Below, piece by piece: positions 1 through 13,100 of a stretch of 64,000 bases of DNA. The translations under genes and the position numbers were made by a program. The DNA is from Hanleya hanleyi (Eukaryota; Mollusca; Polyplacophora; Lepidopleurida; Hanleyidae): the NCBI GenBank assembly GCA_036873755.1, contig JAVTVY010019644.1, positions 1 to 64,000 of the forward strand, in the 5' to 3' direction. The notes under the pieces are model-generated. The model saw nothing but the letters and a program-made list of their open reading frames with translations. It was not told the origin of the DNA and ran no database searches. Each line of letters opens with the position of its first letter. Within the stretch, counting starts at the first letter, position 1.

Positions 1-710
1 TTGTGGGAGGAATATTGTGAGATTTTGATGCAGTATTTCGTAGCAAATGACATTAAAGACCCTGTAAAAAAAAGGAGCTGTCTTGCTGAGTGGAGTAGGA
101 ACCAAGACTTATTCCCTTATTCGTGGTTTGTGCTTACCAGATTCTCCAACTGATAAATCACTGGCAGAAATCATTGGATTAGTGCAAAACCACCTCTCAC
201 CGAAACCAAGTGAGATCGTGGAGAGATTCAAATTCCATGCGCGTTGTAGAAAACCAGACGAATCGGTGCAGGAATTTGTAGCTGAACTGTACAAAATCAG
301 TGAAAACTGTAACTTTGGGAATACTTTGCAAATTGTGCTTAGAGACAGACTAGTTTCTGGGATTACCAATGATGCTATCCAGAAGAAGCTTCTAGCTGAA
401 ACAGAACTTACGTTCGAAAAGGCTCTAAAGATCGCGATCGCGATGGAAACTGCTACAAAAAATGTGAAAGAAATGCAACCCGGCCCGCAGGCTGAAAAGC
501 CATCTGTAAATAAGATGTTCCATGGAAAGGGAAATCAGTCATTTCGTGGCCGTGGAAGGGGTAAGAAAAATTCAGGAAATCCACCCAAATCAAATGAGCA
601 GTACCGTCCTCCGTCAAAACAAACGTGTTACCGATGTGGAAATGAACATCTACATGTAGATTCAAAGATGCCAAATGTCATAAATGTTCACAGCGTGGAG
701 ACATACAGTC
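1..710 (+). pseudogene. gag: Ty3/gypsy gag (partial, frameshifted)
   Basis: This is the capsid/nucleocapsid part of a gypsy-type LTR retrotransposon. The open stretch from 83 carries a typical retrotransposon gag helical region (ERFKFHARCRKPDESVQEF near residue 50), then a glycine/arginine-rich basic segment and the start of a CCHC zinc knuckle (CYRCGNEH). Gag-like sequence continues upstream to base 1 in another frame, so a frameshift lies in the A-run near 66-75 and the true start is outside the window. The knuckle region breaks again between about 655 and 710, after which protease sequence follows in a different frame. It is a dead copy. Confidence 0.85.
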
Positions 711-1759
711 CATGTGTCATCGTCCACCACAATCAGGAAGAGGAAAAGGTCGAGGTAAATATTACCCCTCTCGCGCTCACCATGTTGTGGATGTGTCAGG
801 TCAACAAGGAGCTGACGCGGATTCCTCGGACGAGGGATTCTATACACTCTACTGTGTAGCAGAGACTATGCCTGATTACCGGGATTCGCCGATAAAAGCA
901 ACTGCAGGAGTAAATGGTGTACCAGTCTCGTTTGAAGTTGACACGGGATGTTCTGTTACTCTGATGGGTGGACAGAAATTTAACATGTTCCTGAAACGGA
1001 AGGTTTCTAATCTGAAACCCAGTACAGCCAAATTGAAATCTTACACCGGAAATGAAATCCAGGTGGTTGGTGAATGTAATGTATCTGTGAAGTTCAAGGA
1101 TCGCGAGAAAACTTTGCGCCTTATTGTCGTTCAGGGAAACGGGCATTGTCTGTTAGGTCGCGAATGGATCCGGAATCTCCCAATGGATTTGGGTGAAATG
1201 AACGTTGTTAAGTCAACAAACAAGGATGGTGGACCAGAAGTGCCATCGTCAATTAGTGAAATCCTCAGTCGTCACCAGGAAGTATTTTCTCCAGAGCTCG
1301 GAAAGCTCAAGGGTACTACAGCCAAAATACAGGTAGACGAGAGCGCTCCCCCTAGATTCTTCAAGCCAAGATCTGTACCATTCGCCATGAAAAAGAGCGT
1401 AGATGTTGAGCTTGACAGATTACAGCGAGAAGGTGGTATAGAACCAGTCAAGTTTTCTGACTGGGCAGCTCCTATTGTGTCTGTGCGAAAACCAGACGGA
1501 AGCGTGCGCATATGTGGCGACTACAAGTTAACCGTAAACCAGGCCACAACTGTAGAAGAGTATCCAATTTGTTGAAGATCTGTGGGAAAAGTTGTCCGGC
1601 GGGAAAACTTTCTCGAAAATCGATCTCAGACACGCTTACCAGCAACTTGTGTTGGATGGAGACTCCAGGAAATATGTGACGATAAATACGCACAAAGGAT
1701 TGTTCACGTACACCAGACCACCTTTTGGTGTCTCATCAGCACCGGCCATATTTCAAATT
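690..1759 (+). pseudogene. pol: Ty3/gypsy pol: aspartic protease and N-terminal reverse transcriptase
   Basis: This is a continuation of the same gypsy element. The frame open through 712-1575 contains a retropepsin core (FEVDTGCSVTLMG, catalytic DTG, about bases 930-970) and then the RT entry region (AAPIVSVRKPDGSVRICGDY). The frame closes at a TGA near 1573. RT sequence continues in the next frame (a FSKIDLRHAYQQ-type block near 1610-1650, then a PPFGVSSAPAIFQ-type block) until about 1759, where homology stops at an inserted Penelope-like element. The YxDD motif, RNase H and most of integrase are missing. Confidence 0.88.
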
Positions 1760-3218
1760 ACAAGCGTCTAGTCCGTCATTCATAATCCAGCCGTCGTCCA
1801 TTAGAGAATATCCGCGTCCATAATCCAAAGACCTATTCCATATTCCATATAACAGTATTGGCACCAAATTCAAAAAGACAATCATAGTATACATAAACAT
1901 AGGCTTGTTTCCTGCAAGAGAGAAGCGGTCAACAGTTTTCAATGATGCCGGCAAGACATCATGATGTCCCAAAAATATCAAATCCGTATCGCTGATCAGT
2001 ATTTTTAATCCATAATATTCGTTGTAAAGTCGTCATCTAAAGAATGATGTATCTCAGTCACGCTTTGATTGTGACTGTTCATGAGTACCATGAGGATCTT
2101 GAAGTACATGGGCTCATACGGCCTTTAGCCCCAGGTTAAGCGGAATTAGACACAAGTTACAAAACGTAACGCCATAGATGTTGCACGCTACGCTCGTATT
2201 TTGCTATCAGCATGCGATATGTATCGCCAAATTTGAGAAACTTTGAGTGGAGGCGCTTGGTGGAATAGCCCTGTTTTATAAGTTTCTGCAACAATGTTTT
2301 GTGACGCTGATTAAAATCGTCACATTTAACACAGGATCTAGCAAATGCTACTAAGCGAGATATGTATACGCGATATGCAGGTCCCACTGGAATATTACTG
2401 TCCAGAAAGGGATAGTTTACGATGTCGAAATTGTAATCATCTCTTTTGTCATAAAGTCGACGAGAGAGAATGCCCGCTTCATTTTATAGAGATAGAGATC
2501 TAAATAAGATGTGCCTGTAGGGCTATCTGTAGTTTCCTTCAAATCCAGTGAAGGTGGATATATATCCTTCACTGCGTCATTTATATAGCGATTATCCACA
2601 GCGAGAAGATCGTCTATATAGCGTTTGGTGAATGAGAAGGAACGGGCTTTGAATGGATCGGTTTTTGAAAGCGCCTGCATATAGTCATATTCATAAGAGA
2701 ACAGATACAGGTCAGCCAGCAGGGGTGCACAATTAGTACCCATTGGAATACCTATATGCTGCTGATATATTGTGTTGCCGAATTTCACACAGATATTTTT
2801 AATGAGAGCAACTCTATAAACAAAGAAACATCCCATGAATGATATCTCTTGTATGTAGTCGAGCTAAAGAATGCTTTATGGCTCCCGACATTAATGTATC
2901 TACGATCAGTTTTCTTGAACACAGATACTATTAATGAACTTAGACGGTCAATAAGGTCCTGATGAGGGATTGTGGTATAGAGAGTCGAGAAATCCCATGT
3001 GGATACATGTATGTACGGTATGTGACCTTTAGCATCAAGTTCTTCCGTAAGACATTTTGAGTTTTTCAATATCCACATACATTCAACGCCAGAGTTCTTA
3101 GAAATAGTGGCGCAATACCTTTCCCAAAATGTGTTTACCTCCTGAAGGGCCCTCGTCAATAGGGTTGAAAGAAGCTTGGTGGTGCAGCTTCTAGACCCAA
3201 GGGCTACCAGAAACCGTA
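1758..3218 (-). mobile_element. Penelope-like retroelement inserted into the gypsy pol
   Basis: An antisense retroelement replaces the centre of the gypsy pol gene. Its 3' tail is at 1758-2150: a segment beginning acaagcgtctagtccgtcat that recurs near 16.1, 17.2, 50.2, 51.4, 57.1 and 63.3 kb. Its reverse transcriptase is at 2157-3218. Gypsy sequence stops at about 1759 and resumes at about 3219 in integrase, so the event either deleted more than a kilobase of pol or used an already deleted copy. Calling it Penelope-like rests on the RT motifs and the repeated tail; no GIY-YIG domain is visible. Confidence 0.7.
2157..3218 (-). pseudogene. Penelope-like reverse transcriptase, fragmentary
   Basis: Three overlapping minus-strand open pieces (3237-2785, 2836-2417, 2387-2157) read as one RT broken by frameshifts. 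Order along the protein: a finger/palm block with WDFSTLYTTIPH (near 2970), GIPMGTNCAPLLADLYLFS (about 2755-2695), the catalytic KRYIDDLLAVDN (about 2630-2590), an SYLDLYLY block, and a C-terminal block. The motif order and the GIPMGTNCAPLLADLY signature match a family widespread in aquatic invertebrates that I believe belongs to Penelope-like elements. The N-terminus is truncated at the gypsy junction. Confidence 0.75.
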
Positions 3219-3971
3219 GTAACCGATAATGGGACATGCTTTACAAGTGAGGAATTTGAGGACTTCATGACCCAAAATGGAATCTACCATGTCCTGACGT
3301 CCCCTTATCATCCCAGTTCAAATGGCCTTGCAGAGCGCGCAGTAGAAACGGTCAAAGACGGATTGAAGAAAAACAAAGGTGAAACTTTGGAATATCGCAT
3401 CAACCGTCATCTGTTCAACTATAGAATCACTCCACATGCCACTACCGATCAGACCCCCGCGCAGCTACTGATGAAGCGTCAACTGCGTTCTCGCGTTGAT
3501 CTCGCGCTCCCAAACCTAAAAAGGAGAGTTCTACGACAACAACAGAAACAGGCCAAGTCCCATGACAAAAATGTGAAACTTCGCAACTTCAAGGTGACCG
3601 ATCAAGTGAATGTGCGAAACTACGGCAACGGACCACAGTGGATCCGTGCCAAGATTGTTGAAGTGACAGGACCTGTCTCGTATCGCGTTCAAACAGGAGA
3701 TGGTCGAATAATGCGTCGACATGCCGACCAAATTCTGTTACGTCACCCTCAGACCGAACTGTCATCGAGTCCAGTTGTGATTCCCAACATTCCAGTCATT
3801 GTGCCATCGTCGGTTGATCCACCAATGCAGAATTCCCCAGTTGTGCAGAGTGAATCAACTATAGCTACACCAGCTCCAGCCAACGAGTCAACTGGTGATG
3901 TGAACATTCCCATTCGGAAAAATCCTGTGCGTGAGAAGAAACCGCCTTCTTACCTTAAAGATTATGTGTGA
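3219..3971 (+). pseudogene. pol: Ty3/gypsy integrase C-terminal half
   Basis: The rest of the gypsy pol resumes here in frame. A DNGT block (second catalytic Asp of the DD35E core) lies just before 3267, followed by HPSSNGLAERAVETVKDG with the catalytic Glu, and then a C-terminal domain with an SYRVQTGDGRIMRRHADQ block, which is typical of gypsy integrases (GPY/F-like region). The first catalytic Asp and the zinc-binding domain are lost with the Penelope-like insertion. The reading frame closes at 3969-3971 and no env follows. Confidence 0.87.
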
Positions 3972-4254
3972 ACACATATACATCTACTTAGATCAGTGAA
4001 CTCTAAGATAACAGATAACAGTTAATTTTCAGTTGTGTTCACATACGTTTATTGTTCTTCATAAACATGCACGAAGCTCGTGAGAACTGTTTTTCATTTT
4101 GACTGTAAAAATGGACTGGTATCGTGGATCCAGCTGTCCATGAACTTTTTAAGTTACGAACTTTGTATTGACATTAGTTGCAATCGTTCTGATAGTTCAA
4201 GAGAACTCGAGGGCTTATACTCTGTTTTAAATCGTACAGATAAGTGTAACCTTT

Positions 4255-4470
4255 AGGGGAGGGAAATGTGATAAAGCATATATGGTCCTTCAGAGATGAC
4301 GTAATGTGTGTTGGCCCCTCGAGCCTCGTTTTGGTTCACCTCGTGTATGTTACGTTTTGGAATCAGCCATTTTATGTACCGCGTTCATCGTTACATCAGA
4401 ATACATTTTCTTATATTCTGACCCCGTATTGTCTCTATTCCTACCAAGTTACCACAATTATAATACTTGC
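4255..4470 (+). repeat. Putative polypurine tract and 3' LTR of the gypsy element
   Basis: A purine run (aggggagggaaa, about 4255-4265) lies about 285 bp after the integrase stop and is immediately followed by TGTGATAAAGC. That is the expected position and start (TG) of a 3' LTR. The LTR end is not certain; a CA near 4455-4470 is a candidate. The 5' LTR is outside the window, so the pair cannot be compared. Confidence 0.45.
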
Positions 4471-4479
4471 ATTTTGATA

Positions 4480-5640
4480 ATGTACAGATGCCTTCTCCTC
4501 CAAGAGCGTGTATGTCTGCTAATGGATATTCACACAAGTAAGACGAGATTAAAATCCCACATGCTTGCAATGCCGGTTTAGACGTCTGCTGATATATATT
4601 CTTGCCCGGAAGGTAACTTTTCATGGCAGGCGCTTGATAACCAATCAAATCCGTTTTCTATTACCCTATCTATGAATCGAATAGGATAATCAGTATTATC
4701 TGTGAGTTCTGTCTCTCAATTCCTTGTAACTGAGACCAGTTATAGTCGTCATGCATTTGTAACTTTTGTGGATGCTCTAGGTATTAATAGAATTAATCTT
4801 GGTATTAAATGCGAAGGGCACGTGGGTTTGTATAAAAGTATACAAAATCGGTTCATGGGGAGAACAGACGTCGGTGTGATTTGCAGTCCGTTAAAAGTGC
4901 ACCGTCATTGTAGGATTTGTTTACTTGATGAACTGAAGATACCCAAGAACTGACGATTTCAAGGTTTAGAAATTGCCTTGTTAGAGAAACGAACAAATGC
5001 AATTTAATTGCAATAATGGAATCACTGTAGGAATAATACATACAGCAGAAATAATGCTATGTCAATTTATTTATTTTCTTACCTATCTCTTGCACTCTTG
5101 GCCAGCCTGTGATAATTTTTTCAGTTTTATTAAATAAATTTATATTTGAGATACGTGTAGTGATAATTATTCTTTGATTATACTCGGTGAGCATGAGAAT
5201 ATATTGTTTGTTGGCCTTTGGGACATTCAGAAAAGCATTGTTCTTAGCATAGTGTGCACACCTTGGGCTTCCTATATTCGTGCTGATCTAAGTTGTAAAT
5301 GCACTTATACATGTAAGTTATGTGGCATAATCTACAATTCCGTACAATATATTATTCATGAATAATCATAAGTATATAATGTGTTACCTGTCTATACTTA
5401 TTTACCAGTTAGTCAAATATCAGAGTAGACGGATAAATGATATTACAAAGAGGTTTCTTACTTAATATCTCAGTCGTATTTCAACAGTATACAAAATCGT
5501 CTGCACAAATAACATGTACTATATTTGTTCTTACGTTCAACTTGAGTGGTTTTTGAGTAACAGTTTTGGAAAAGGAAAATTAATACTTGACAAGGATCAG
5601 CCGTGCAGAACGCTCACATGACCAGATGATTTAAAAACAG
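4480..5640. other. Intergenic, no recognisable gene
   Basis: AT-rich sequence with only short open frames that have no family signature. No repeat matching other parts of the window was noticed. Confidence 0.5.
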
Positions 5641-5647
5641 CATGCGT

Positions 5648-5975
5648 TAAAGGGAGTGGCCAATCATTGGAAGGACTAGATTAACACCCCGAAGGCCAAA
5701 TCACACTTATTAGTCGGTAGTGCAAATATATATGTTCTAGATTCCGTTGAAATCATTTGATGGTACGTGAGGAATGATCCCTCCGTTATTATTGGTAACT
5801 AGTATCTCTCTCAAGTGGAATATATAGATGGGGGAAAAGGTATTTAATAGTAGAAAACGTAAATTGGTGCAGAGCTTAAACTCGTGACTGATTTGTTGAG
5901 AAGAACGGGTGTGAGTTTCAAGTGTCGCATCCACTAGACCACTCTCACTGACCGATGTCAGGAAGAAAACTTTTG
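5648..5975 (-). repeat. tRNA-derived SINE, diverged copy 1
   Basis: It shares about 300 bp of irregular homology with 6050-6365 (both contain ccgaaggccaa.tcacacttattagtcggtagt and the segment cgcatccactagacca). Read on the minus strand, TGGTCTAGTGGATGCG resembles a pol III A box, and a degenerate B box (GAGTTTAAGC) follows about 50 bp later. This suggests a tRNA-headed SINE. Confidence 0.5.
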
Positions 5976-6049
5976 TTACAAGCATTTTGGTCAGACTTTC
6001 CGAATTTTTCCAGTTTGACTAGAAAATTTTAAATCAATTTGAGTTAGAG

Positions 6050-6365
6050 GAAGCTGTCAATCATTTGAAGGATGAGATCGACACTCCGAAGGCCAAGTCA
6101 CACTTATTAGTCGGTAGTTCAAATATAAATTGTCTAGATGCCGTTAAAATTATTTGATGGTACGCGATTAATGTTCTTTTCTTTATTACGGGTAATTAGT
6201 ATCTCTATCAGGTGGAATATATAAATCAATAAAAAAAATATAAAAAAAATGAATTCAATAGTACAAAAGGTGAATTGGTGCAACTCCGGGGTTTAAACTC
6301 ATGACTAATTGGTTGAGACGAACGGGTGTGCCGCATCCACTAGACCATGCACTCTCACTGGCCTA
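6050..6365 (-). repeat. tRNA-derived SINE, copy 2, at the duplicon A breakpoint
   Basis: This is the second copy of the preceding repeat, better preserved at its tRNA-like head: minus-strand A box TGGTCTAGTGG and B-box-like AGTTTAAACCCC. Homology between the two large duplicated blocks begins at its edge (ctatgtcaggagg, 6366 = about 34371), so the duplication breakpoint lies in or next to this SINE. Confidence 0.5.
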
Positions 6366-7010
6366 TGTCAGGAGGAAAAACCAGCCTTTCGGTCAGACTT
6401 TCCGGTTTGTTTGTTGTTTTTTTCATTCATCCTATTTGTTCTGGAAAATTACACAATGAATTAGGAAATAATTATCCGATGTGAAATAAAGTAATTGTGG
6501 GCAGTTTATGAGTAAACAGGCGAAATGTTTGAAGGAAACAGAGAAACGTAACTTTTCGGTCACTCTCTCAAGACCGCCAGTTAGAAATTTCCAATGGTCA
6601 TCTGCTCGCTTGGATATGCGAATAGGCTAAAAATGTCCCCAATATGTAGTAACTCGCACAGTGACAGCTCTTAATTTTTGTCGTTTCGGAGGTAGTGTAA
6701 AAAATTTGGTAGAAGTGGGCTTTAATGCCCTTATAGTTGTATTTCCATATTCACTAATCATGATATAACAAAGAAAGAAAGAATCAGTTTCAGAATTTAT
6801 TAAACTGTTTGACCTAATTCTTGTGCTAGTATCAAAACTAGGTAAAAACATTTCGTTTTAATTAGCTATTATTGTCCCAGCTACCAGATTCTGTTTAGAT
6901 ACGGTTGAGCAGAGGTATTATATATTTTGTAACTGGCGAAAATAAAAGGATATTAATTATGTAGCTGGGACCTCGTGACCTGCGTTTTAATCTAACATTG
7001 AGGTACCTGC

Positions 7011-7017
7011 ATAAAAA
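7011..7017 (+). promoter_or_regulatory. Candidate TATA-like box of protease gene A
   Basis: ataaaaa lies 56 bp upstream of the exon 1 ATG in a stretch conserved with unit B (41779-41785). The spacing would suit a transcription start about 30 bp downstream. It is only a weak match in an AT-rich setting. Confidence 0.3.
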
Positions 7018-7072
7018 TGAGATTTGTTGATGTTGTAAAAGACAAGATAGAAGACGAGCAGGAGAAGAGAGA

Positions 7073-7127
7073 ATGAATGTTCTATATTTCGTTCACTTGA
7101 CCGGTATCTTGCTGCTAGTACGGTTTG
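7073..7127 (+). CDS. Protease gene A exon 1 (signal peptide)
   Basis: ATG followed by 18 codons encoding a hydrophobic leader (core LTGILLLV), ending in phase 1 at a GTATGT donor. Units B (41857-41911) and C (61924-61978) keep the same 55-nt exon in frame, which supports the start choice. Confidence 0.88.
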
Positions 7128-10100
7128 GTATGTTGCATTACTATCACGGACGTAGTCATGCCTTTTGAAGGGGTTGTTTCTTAGAATTTTTGAATTTCTT
7201 CATTCAACGCATTTGGGTGAAGTTTAACTAGTAGGTTGAACAATCTGAATATCACCGAAGGTTTCCGGATTAAAAGATTAGGCATGCTTAGCCTCTTGCC
7301 CTGGCACTTATTGCGCGTATGAACGAGCGCTCACTCCGAGAGTGTGGGCACTACCAGGGTGACTACGTGAGCCCCAATATGTACAATACGATATCCAACG
7401 GCCATCCACGCTCCAGACATAGAATAACCAACCAGAGCGCTTCTATTGGAGGGCACAATAATTCGATTTTAGCCAAATCAGTGCGCCTGTTAGATCGCCC
7501 GTTAGCGTTTACACTCTTCTAAGAGTAGACTGTAGTACTCTCTGTTAAATCAAGATAATCACAGACAGTGTCAGCGTACTGTCCTAGCTGTCTCCCCTTC
7601 AGTGATTGGCCATTCGACCCCGCCATTTTAAACTAATACGAGCATTTTCATTGGATCACTATTTATAGGAGCCACCTCAATCTTCATACACAACCACGTG
7701 ACTGTCTGAGTTGACGGATGACATAGCGCGGCCTCGTTTTTGATTTCAAAATCTGCCGTCTAACTGGGAAAATGTTGTTGTTGCTGCAGCAGCCGATCAT
7801 TGGCCCTCCGTAGAAGGGTCCAATATTATAGGCTATCTTCTAAGAGGAGACTCTAGCGTTTTGAGCATGGAATTCCGTATGGTTTGTATGTGCTCCCCGA
7901 ATATGTCCAATATCTATCCAGTCTGGACTGAACCCGTTTCATCTTTTGTTTACCATTTCGCATACTTGGTACACTGGGAGACAGTGTCCACATATGAGAT
8001 ACATAGGGCTTATCTTACTAAGTCAGTGGGACACATACGACATGGCAGATGTGAACATAGATATAATATCGACTCCTTCTGATTTGTGGATTCTTAAGAA
8101 AAATGGATGATTTGGTAACCATGTAACTAGAAATTAATATATTTAAACAGTGGATTGTGGGTGGTATCTGGCGAAAATTCCAATTTTCGGAGTATATTAA
8201 TTTATCGCATTTCGCTCAAAATCTTGGACAACAAAGAACACATGTAATATATCACATAATATTCCTTACTTTCTATATTATTTATATTATTATATTTATC
8301 ACTATGCAAAGAAGTTGACTGTTCTAGTTACTGTATGCGTAGGGTGCGAAGAGGACATCTTTGAAAAAGGTATCTTTACTTCTTCGTCTGGAATGTGCAA
8401 AACTAGGTGCGATATTGTACCCGAAGATGTATATATGAAGACAGTTTTCGTCCCAGAGCGAGGAAAAGCGTTCCAATTGTTTATATTGCTGAAACTGCGC
8501 TTTCATGACAATTATTTCAAGTGTTCGTGAAATGTTTTCGCAGAACAAATTTGAAGTTATATTTGTTCATGTTACACTCTCTCGACGGTGACAACGTTTG
8601 GACCCTCGCCTACGTATCTCCCCCCCCCCCCACCCGTCATCCACCCCCACCAACACTAACGCCCAACCCCACCGCTATTCCTCATGAAAACTGTGCTTCA
8701 CAAAACAGTTGTACATGATGCAGTCACATCTACATGTACCTCAGAGGGGCTTCCACGCCACGTGAAGAGTCCCTCTGTCTCTATCTCCCAAAACCAAAAC
8801 TTGCATTCGACTCCTTCCCCCACCGCCCTCCGTTCAAAATTTATCTTGAAGGGGGGGGGGGGGCGGGGGAAATTCAGCTGATGACCCTAAGTTATGTATG
8901 ACCCCCCCACTCTTTTGGCTGGAAGGTTACCAGTGACCCCCTCACCTGATACCATATTTATCCAATGACCCCCCCCCCCCCCAAATCTCACCACAAACAC
9001 ACGCCCAATTCCAACGAATCCAGGTCATTTCTCCCAGCGGACATTCCCCCCATGGACATTTCCCCCACCCTATACTTTTAGGTTATTTTGAACATAGTTT
9101 TTAAATAATTTGACACATCATATTTTATATAGCACATTTTTAAACAATATAATGGATCACATAGTGATAACATATAAATCATATACATATTATATATTTT
9201 AACATTTTAGGAAAACATTATATCACATTGTGGTAAAATAAAAGATGTATTTGTAAACAATATTATTTTGTTCTGTTTTTTACCTCAGTTTTCACTTCAG
9301 TTCGGTTTTATGCTCATCAAATGGCTTCATGACACCGACCTACGAACAGTTAACGTTACGCTATATACGATGTATACATCTTTTATATTGTTTTAAAATG
9401 TGCTGACTGTATAATACTGATAGATACTGTATATATGTATAATAACTTATCACTTTGTGACTCAATTATCGTAAAACATGTGGAAATCCTTATATCTTTA
9501 TATACAGAAAAAAAATTGCGTTATTACAAAATTATTTAAAAATCGTGTTCAAAATAACCTAAAAATATAGGGTGGAGGAAATGTCCACTGGGGGAAATGT
9601 CCACTGGGGCAAATGCCCAATGGTGGAAATGTCCATGGGGGAAATGTCCGTACACCATTCCAACATAGCCAGGGGCACTAAATGATGCAGTGTGGAATTA
9701 TATTAAGACCGATTGAAAACACGTTAATAATATGAAGAGCTATTCGTTGATAAAGTGATTCGCGGTATGGTATTATACATATGAAAAAGTGACAGGGAAC
9801 GTGACACAGTTCTGCAGTACGAAGTAACTGCGAAGAGCTCGGAGATTACATTCTGTATGACGTATTTACTCGCATTCACCGGTTTGAGGTAAAATTATGT
9901 CATACTGCATCATGATGATAGATAATACTATACATACAACCGCTCAGGGAAACAATGAGGTTATGTTTGTTATACTGACACAGAGATAAACTTGATAAAA
10001 ATTCGGACGAATCCGACATGATTAATTTCATGCATTCATCATGTCGGCTTCGCTACAAAAACCCTGCAAAAAAATAGACGGCGTTTTATTATTATAAAAC

Positions 10101-13100
10101 TATTAAAATTATTATATTTTATAATATTATCCTCATCATGACATTAACTACCGTCAGTGCAACTTGTCTTGTAGTACGCCACAATTTATTTCTTCAACTT
10201 TGGGGCAGCATAAATTATTGAATGGTTTGTTTCAGTCTCATAATGCAGGCTATATTCATTTAGCTAGTCAATGCCCACAATGTCCAGGCTGCACTGCATC
10301 TGGATGTGTTTAGATAAAGGATTTGCTAGATGCACTGTGTACTACTAACTCAAATCTAGCTGGTATGAATAGGGGCCTAGCTTTTAATACACCTTGAGAA
10401 GAGTAAATATGATTATAAAGCCATTTACCAGTCTCATGTCCTACTACACTACAGGAGGTGTGTACAGAGATTAATGCTAACAGAACAGAGGTCTATCTTT
10501 GGTGCTGTGTATTGTTTAGGCTTATGATAAACCATAGAGCCTACTCTTTTAGTAGGCTCCATGGATAAACAAAGCCGTGTTCTGATACATGTGTTTTCTG
10601 ATCTAAAGTCCACCCTGGTTCTTCAACCTAATAAACATGAAATTCATACAGAAGCTCAAGAAATCCTAGCTGAATAGCTGTCCATTTATCATCATCATTT
10701 ATCAATTTACTGATGACCCCCCTCTTCACACAGTCTATACTTACAAATGACCCCCCCCCCCCCCTTCGTAGGACGCGAAGTTATTGGTGTTCCCCCCTCA
10801 GTTTGAATGGTCCCTTATTACGCCCATACATTCAGAACACCAAAACTATATGTTTAAAACAATCGTTATTAGAGCGTAGAGGAACACTCCGTTACCATCA
10901 TGTGAACAATACTGTCACTATAAGGCAAATTGCTTAGGTTCAATGAACTCTTGTTCTAATTTTCAGAACGAAATGTTAGAGCGTTTGTCGCTGATGACGT
11001 CTCTGGACTAATTGTTGCTGGCATAGGAGCCCAGAATGGAGCCCATCCCTGGCAGTTATCTCTGCAGAGGAAGTTTGGAACCAGATGGCGCCACACGTGC
11101 GGCGCTGCTCTCATAGGCGAGCGTTATGCCGTTACTGCTCTTCATTGCGTCGTTGGCCGAAAGTAAGTACATATGTAGATGTCCCGTTCACCAGAGAAAA
11201 ACGCTATAATTCAACCTCTCCACAGCGCATGCTCCGTTTCACGGGTTCACTCCAGTTAACCCTTGACCTTAGTTTTGCGGAAGATGATCTTTGCAACATG
11301 ACTATAAGATATAAGGTAAGAAATACCAAACAAACACGGTTCAGTCTGAGTCCGACTCGGTTTGAAACTCCCTCTGTTTTGCACAAAACGAAGAAATAAT
11401 CCTTAAATCATTCTTTTTAACGCCAGGTCAACAGAGATATAATATAGAATTGGAAAGTAATCGAAACATTAGACAATCTTCACTTTTCTGTAACTTCCGA
11501 CGGTATGCAGCTCGGGTGGAAATCCTGTCCGAAAATCTGACTGGTGGCTAGGATATTACCATGAACCATTGAGGTGGATGAATATATAGTTTGATCAAAA
11601 AGCTAGGTCCACCATGTCCTGTTTGCATTTGTATCGCTGGAAAGAGTGAAGAAGATATCGTACATGCCAATAACTTCTTCAAGTTTATTAATAGGTATTT
11701 TAGTCGCGGTGTTGAAAAAAATGGAGAAGATTGATTCAGAAGTATTAACTGTATGCAAATTCTAGTGAATTTGACATACTGCCTCAAGACCAATCAACAC
11801 CAAAACTCGATGTCCGCTCCTTTCGTATGAATCACGTTGAATATTCAACGCAAGAGCACAGTATAGCAAATCGCTGGTTATATTTCCTTGTTTGAAAGTG
11901 GGCGTCCTCGTCGGAGCAGACTCGGTTGTAGAGACGCTATCTGGCATGGAAAGTAGTGGCATAGAGAAAACTAGATGGATTAATGGCTTCCCTGTGTAGC
12001 GTTTTCTTTTATCTTCACTAATCTGACGAAGTAGCTCGAATTGAGGGTAGGATGTGAGTGCTTGATAATGATGATTCACTATGAGTCCAATCGATGGAAC
12101 GGTGTCAGAAGCAAATACTGCTACATAGTTTTCAATGGCCCAAGGCTGAACCTGACCATATTGGCGTCCCGTACTTCACGGTCTTTCATCGCCAGTATTC
12201 CGGGCAGCTGATAAATGTACCTGGACAGACTTATGACATTGTGACTGGCTTGATGAATTGGCAGACCTGGGCACAGGAGCTCGTTGCAATTACTAATTGA
12301 TTAAGAGCGAAGGATTAAGAAGACACGGGTGTGGTAAGACGATGACAAGGGTATTAATACCCGTTAAGTTATTTAGGTGTCTCTGATAGTCGACGTTGGC
12401 AGTTTGCTATGGATAGGTTGTTTCTGTCGGTATTGAAATACCCGAGAATATTTTACCCTATGTTGAGGCGTTTACTCCATCAGACGTCCACGATGCTTAT
12501 CTATTAAAATTGGATGATTTATTTGATTGAGTTCCGGATCTAGCGTGTTTAATTCCCAATAAGTCTGTGTTAGGGGCCGTGTGGGTACTTCATAGTCTCC
12601 ACATGAAGAACTGCAATAAAAGCGCGGCTGAGATACTAAGGCTACCTCCGAGAATCCACCGTATTCTCGGATTTGACTGTGAGGTACCGAGGGAAGCTTT
12701 CCTGTAGAGTCATGTTGTTGCTTTTTACTCACCAGGCGTCAATTTTTCCCACCTCTTACATATCGCTCGAATTTACATGTAAATCACACTGCTCGGGTGT
12801 CTGCTTAGTTTCTTAAACATTGCGAGGAATAGCATTTAAGATAAGTTGTACATTATTTGAAGGTAGCCCTGTAGGGTCTTTTTGATGGGTAATGGATTTG
12901 ACCCTTCTCGGATCTAGTTTTGAAAATATATCTTTTTTGCTAACACCGGTACAAGTTATTTTCTTTCAGCATAAAATTATCTTGTCTTCCGAAATCTTTC
13001 CCGTCATCTTTCCTGTTTTCTGGAGCATATTTGTCAATATTGCCAAAACTTTGCATATCTAAATCATGCTTTCTTTTTTAGTGAGACAACACGACGTCAG

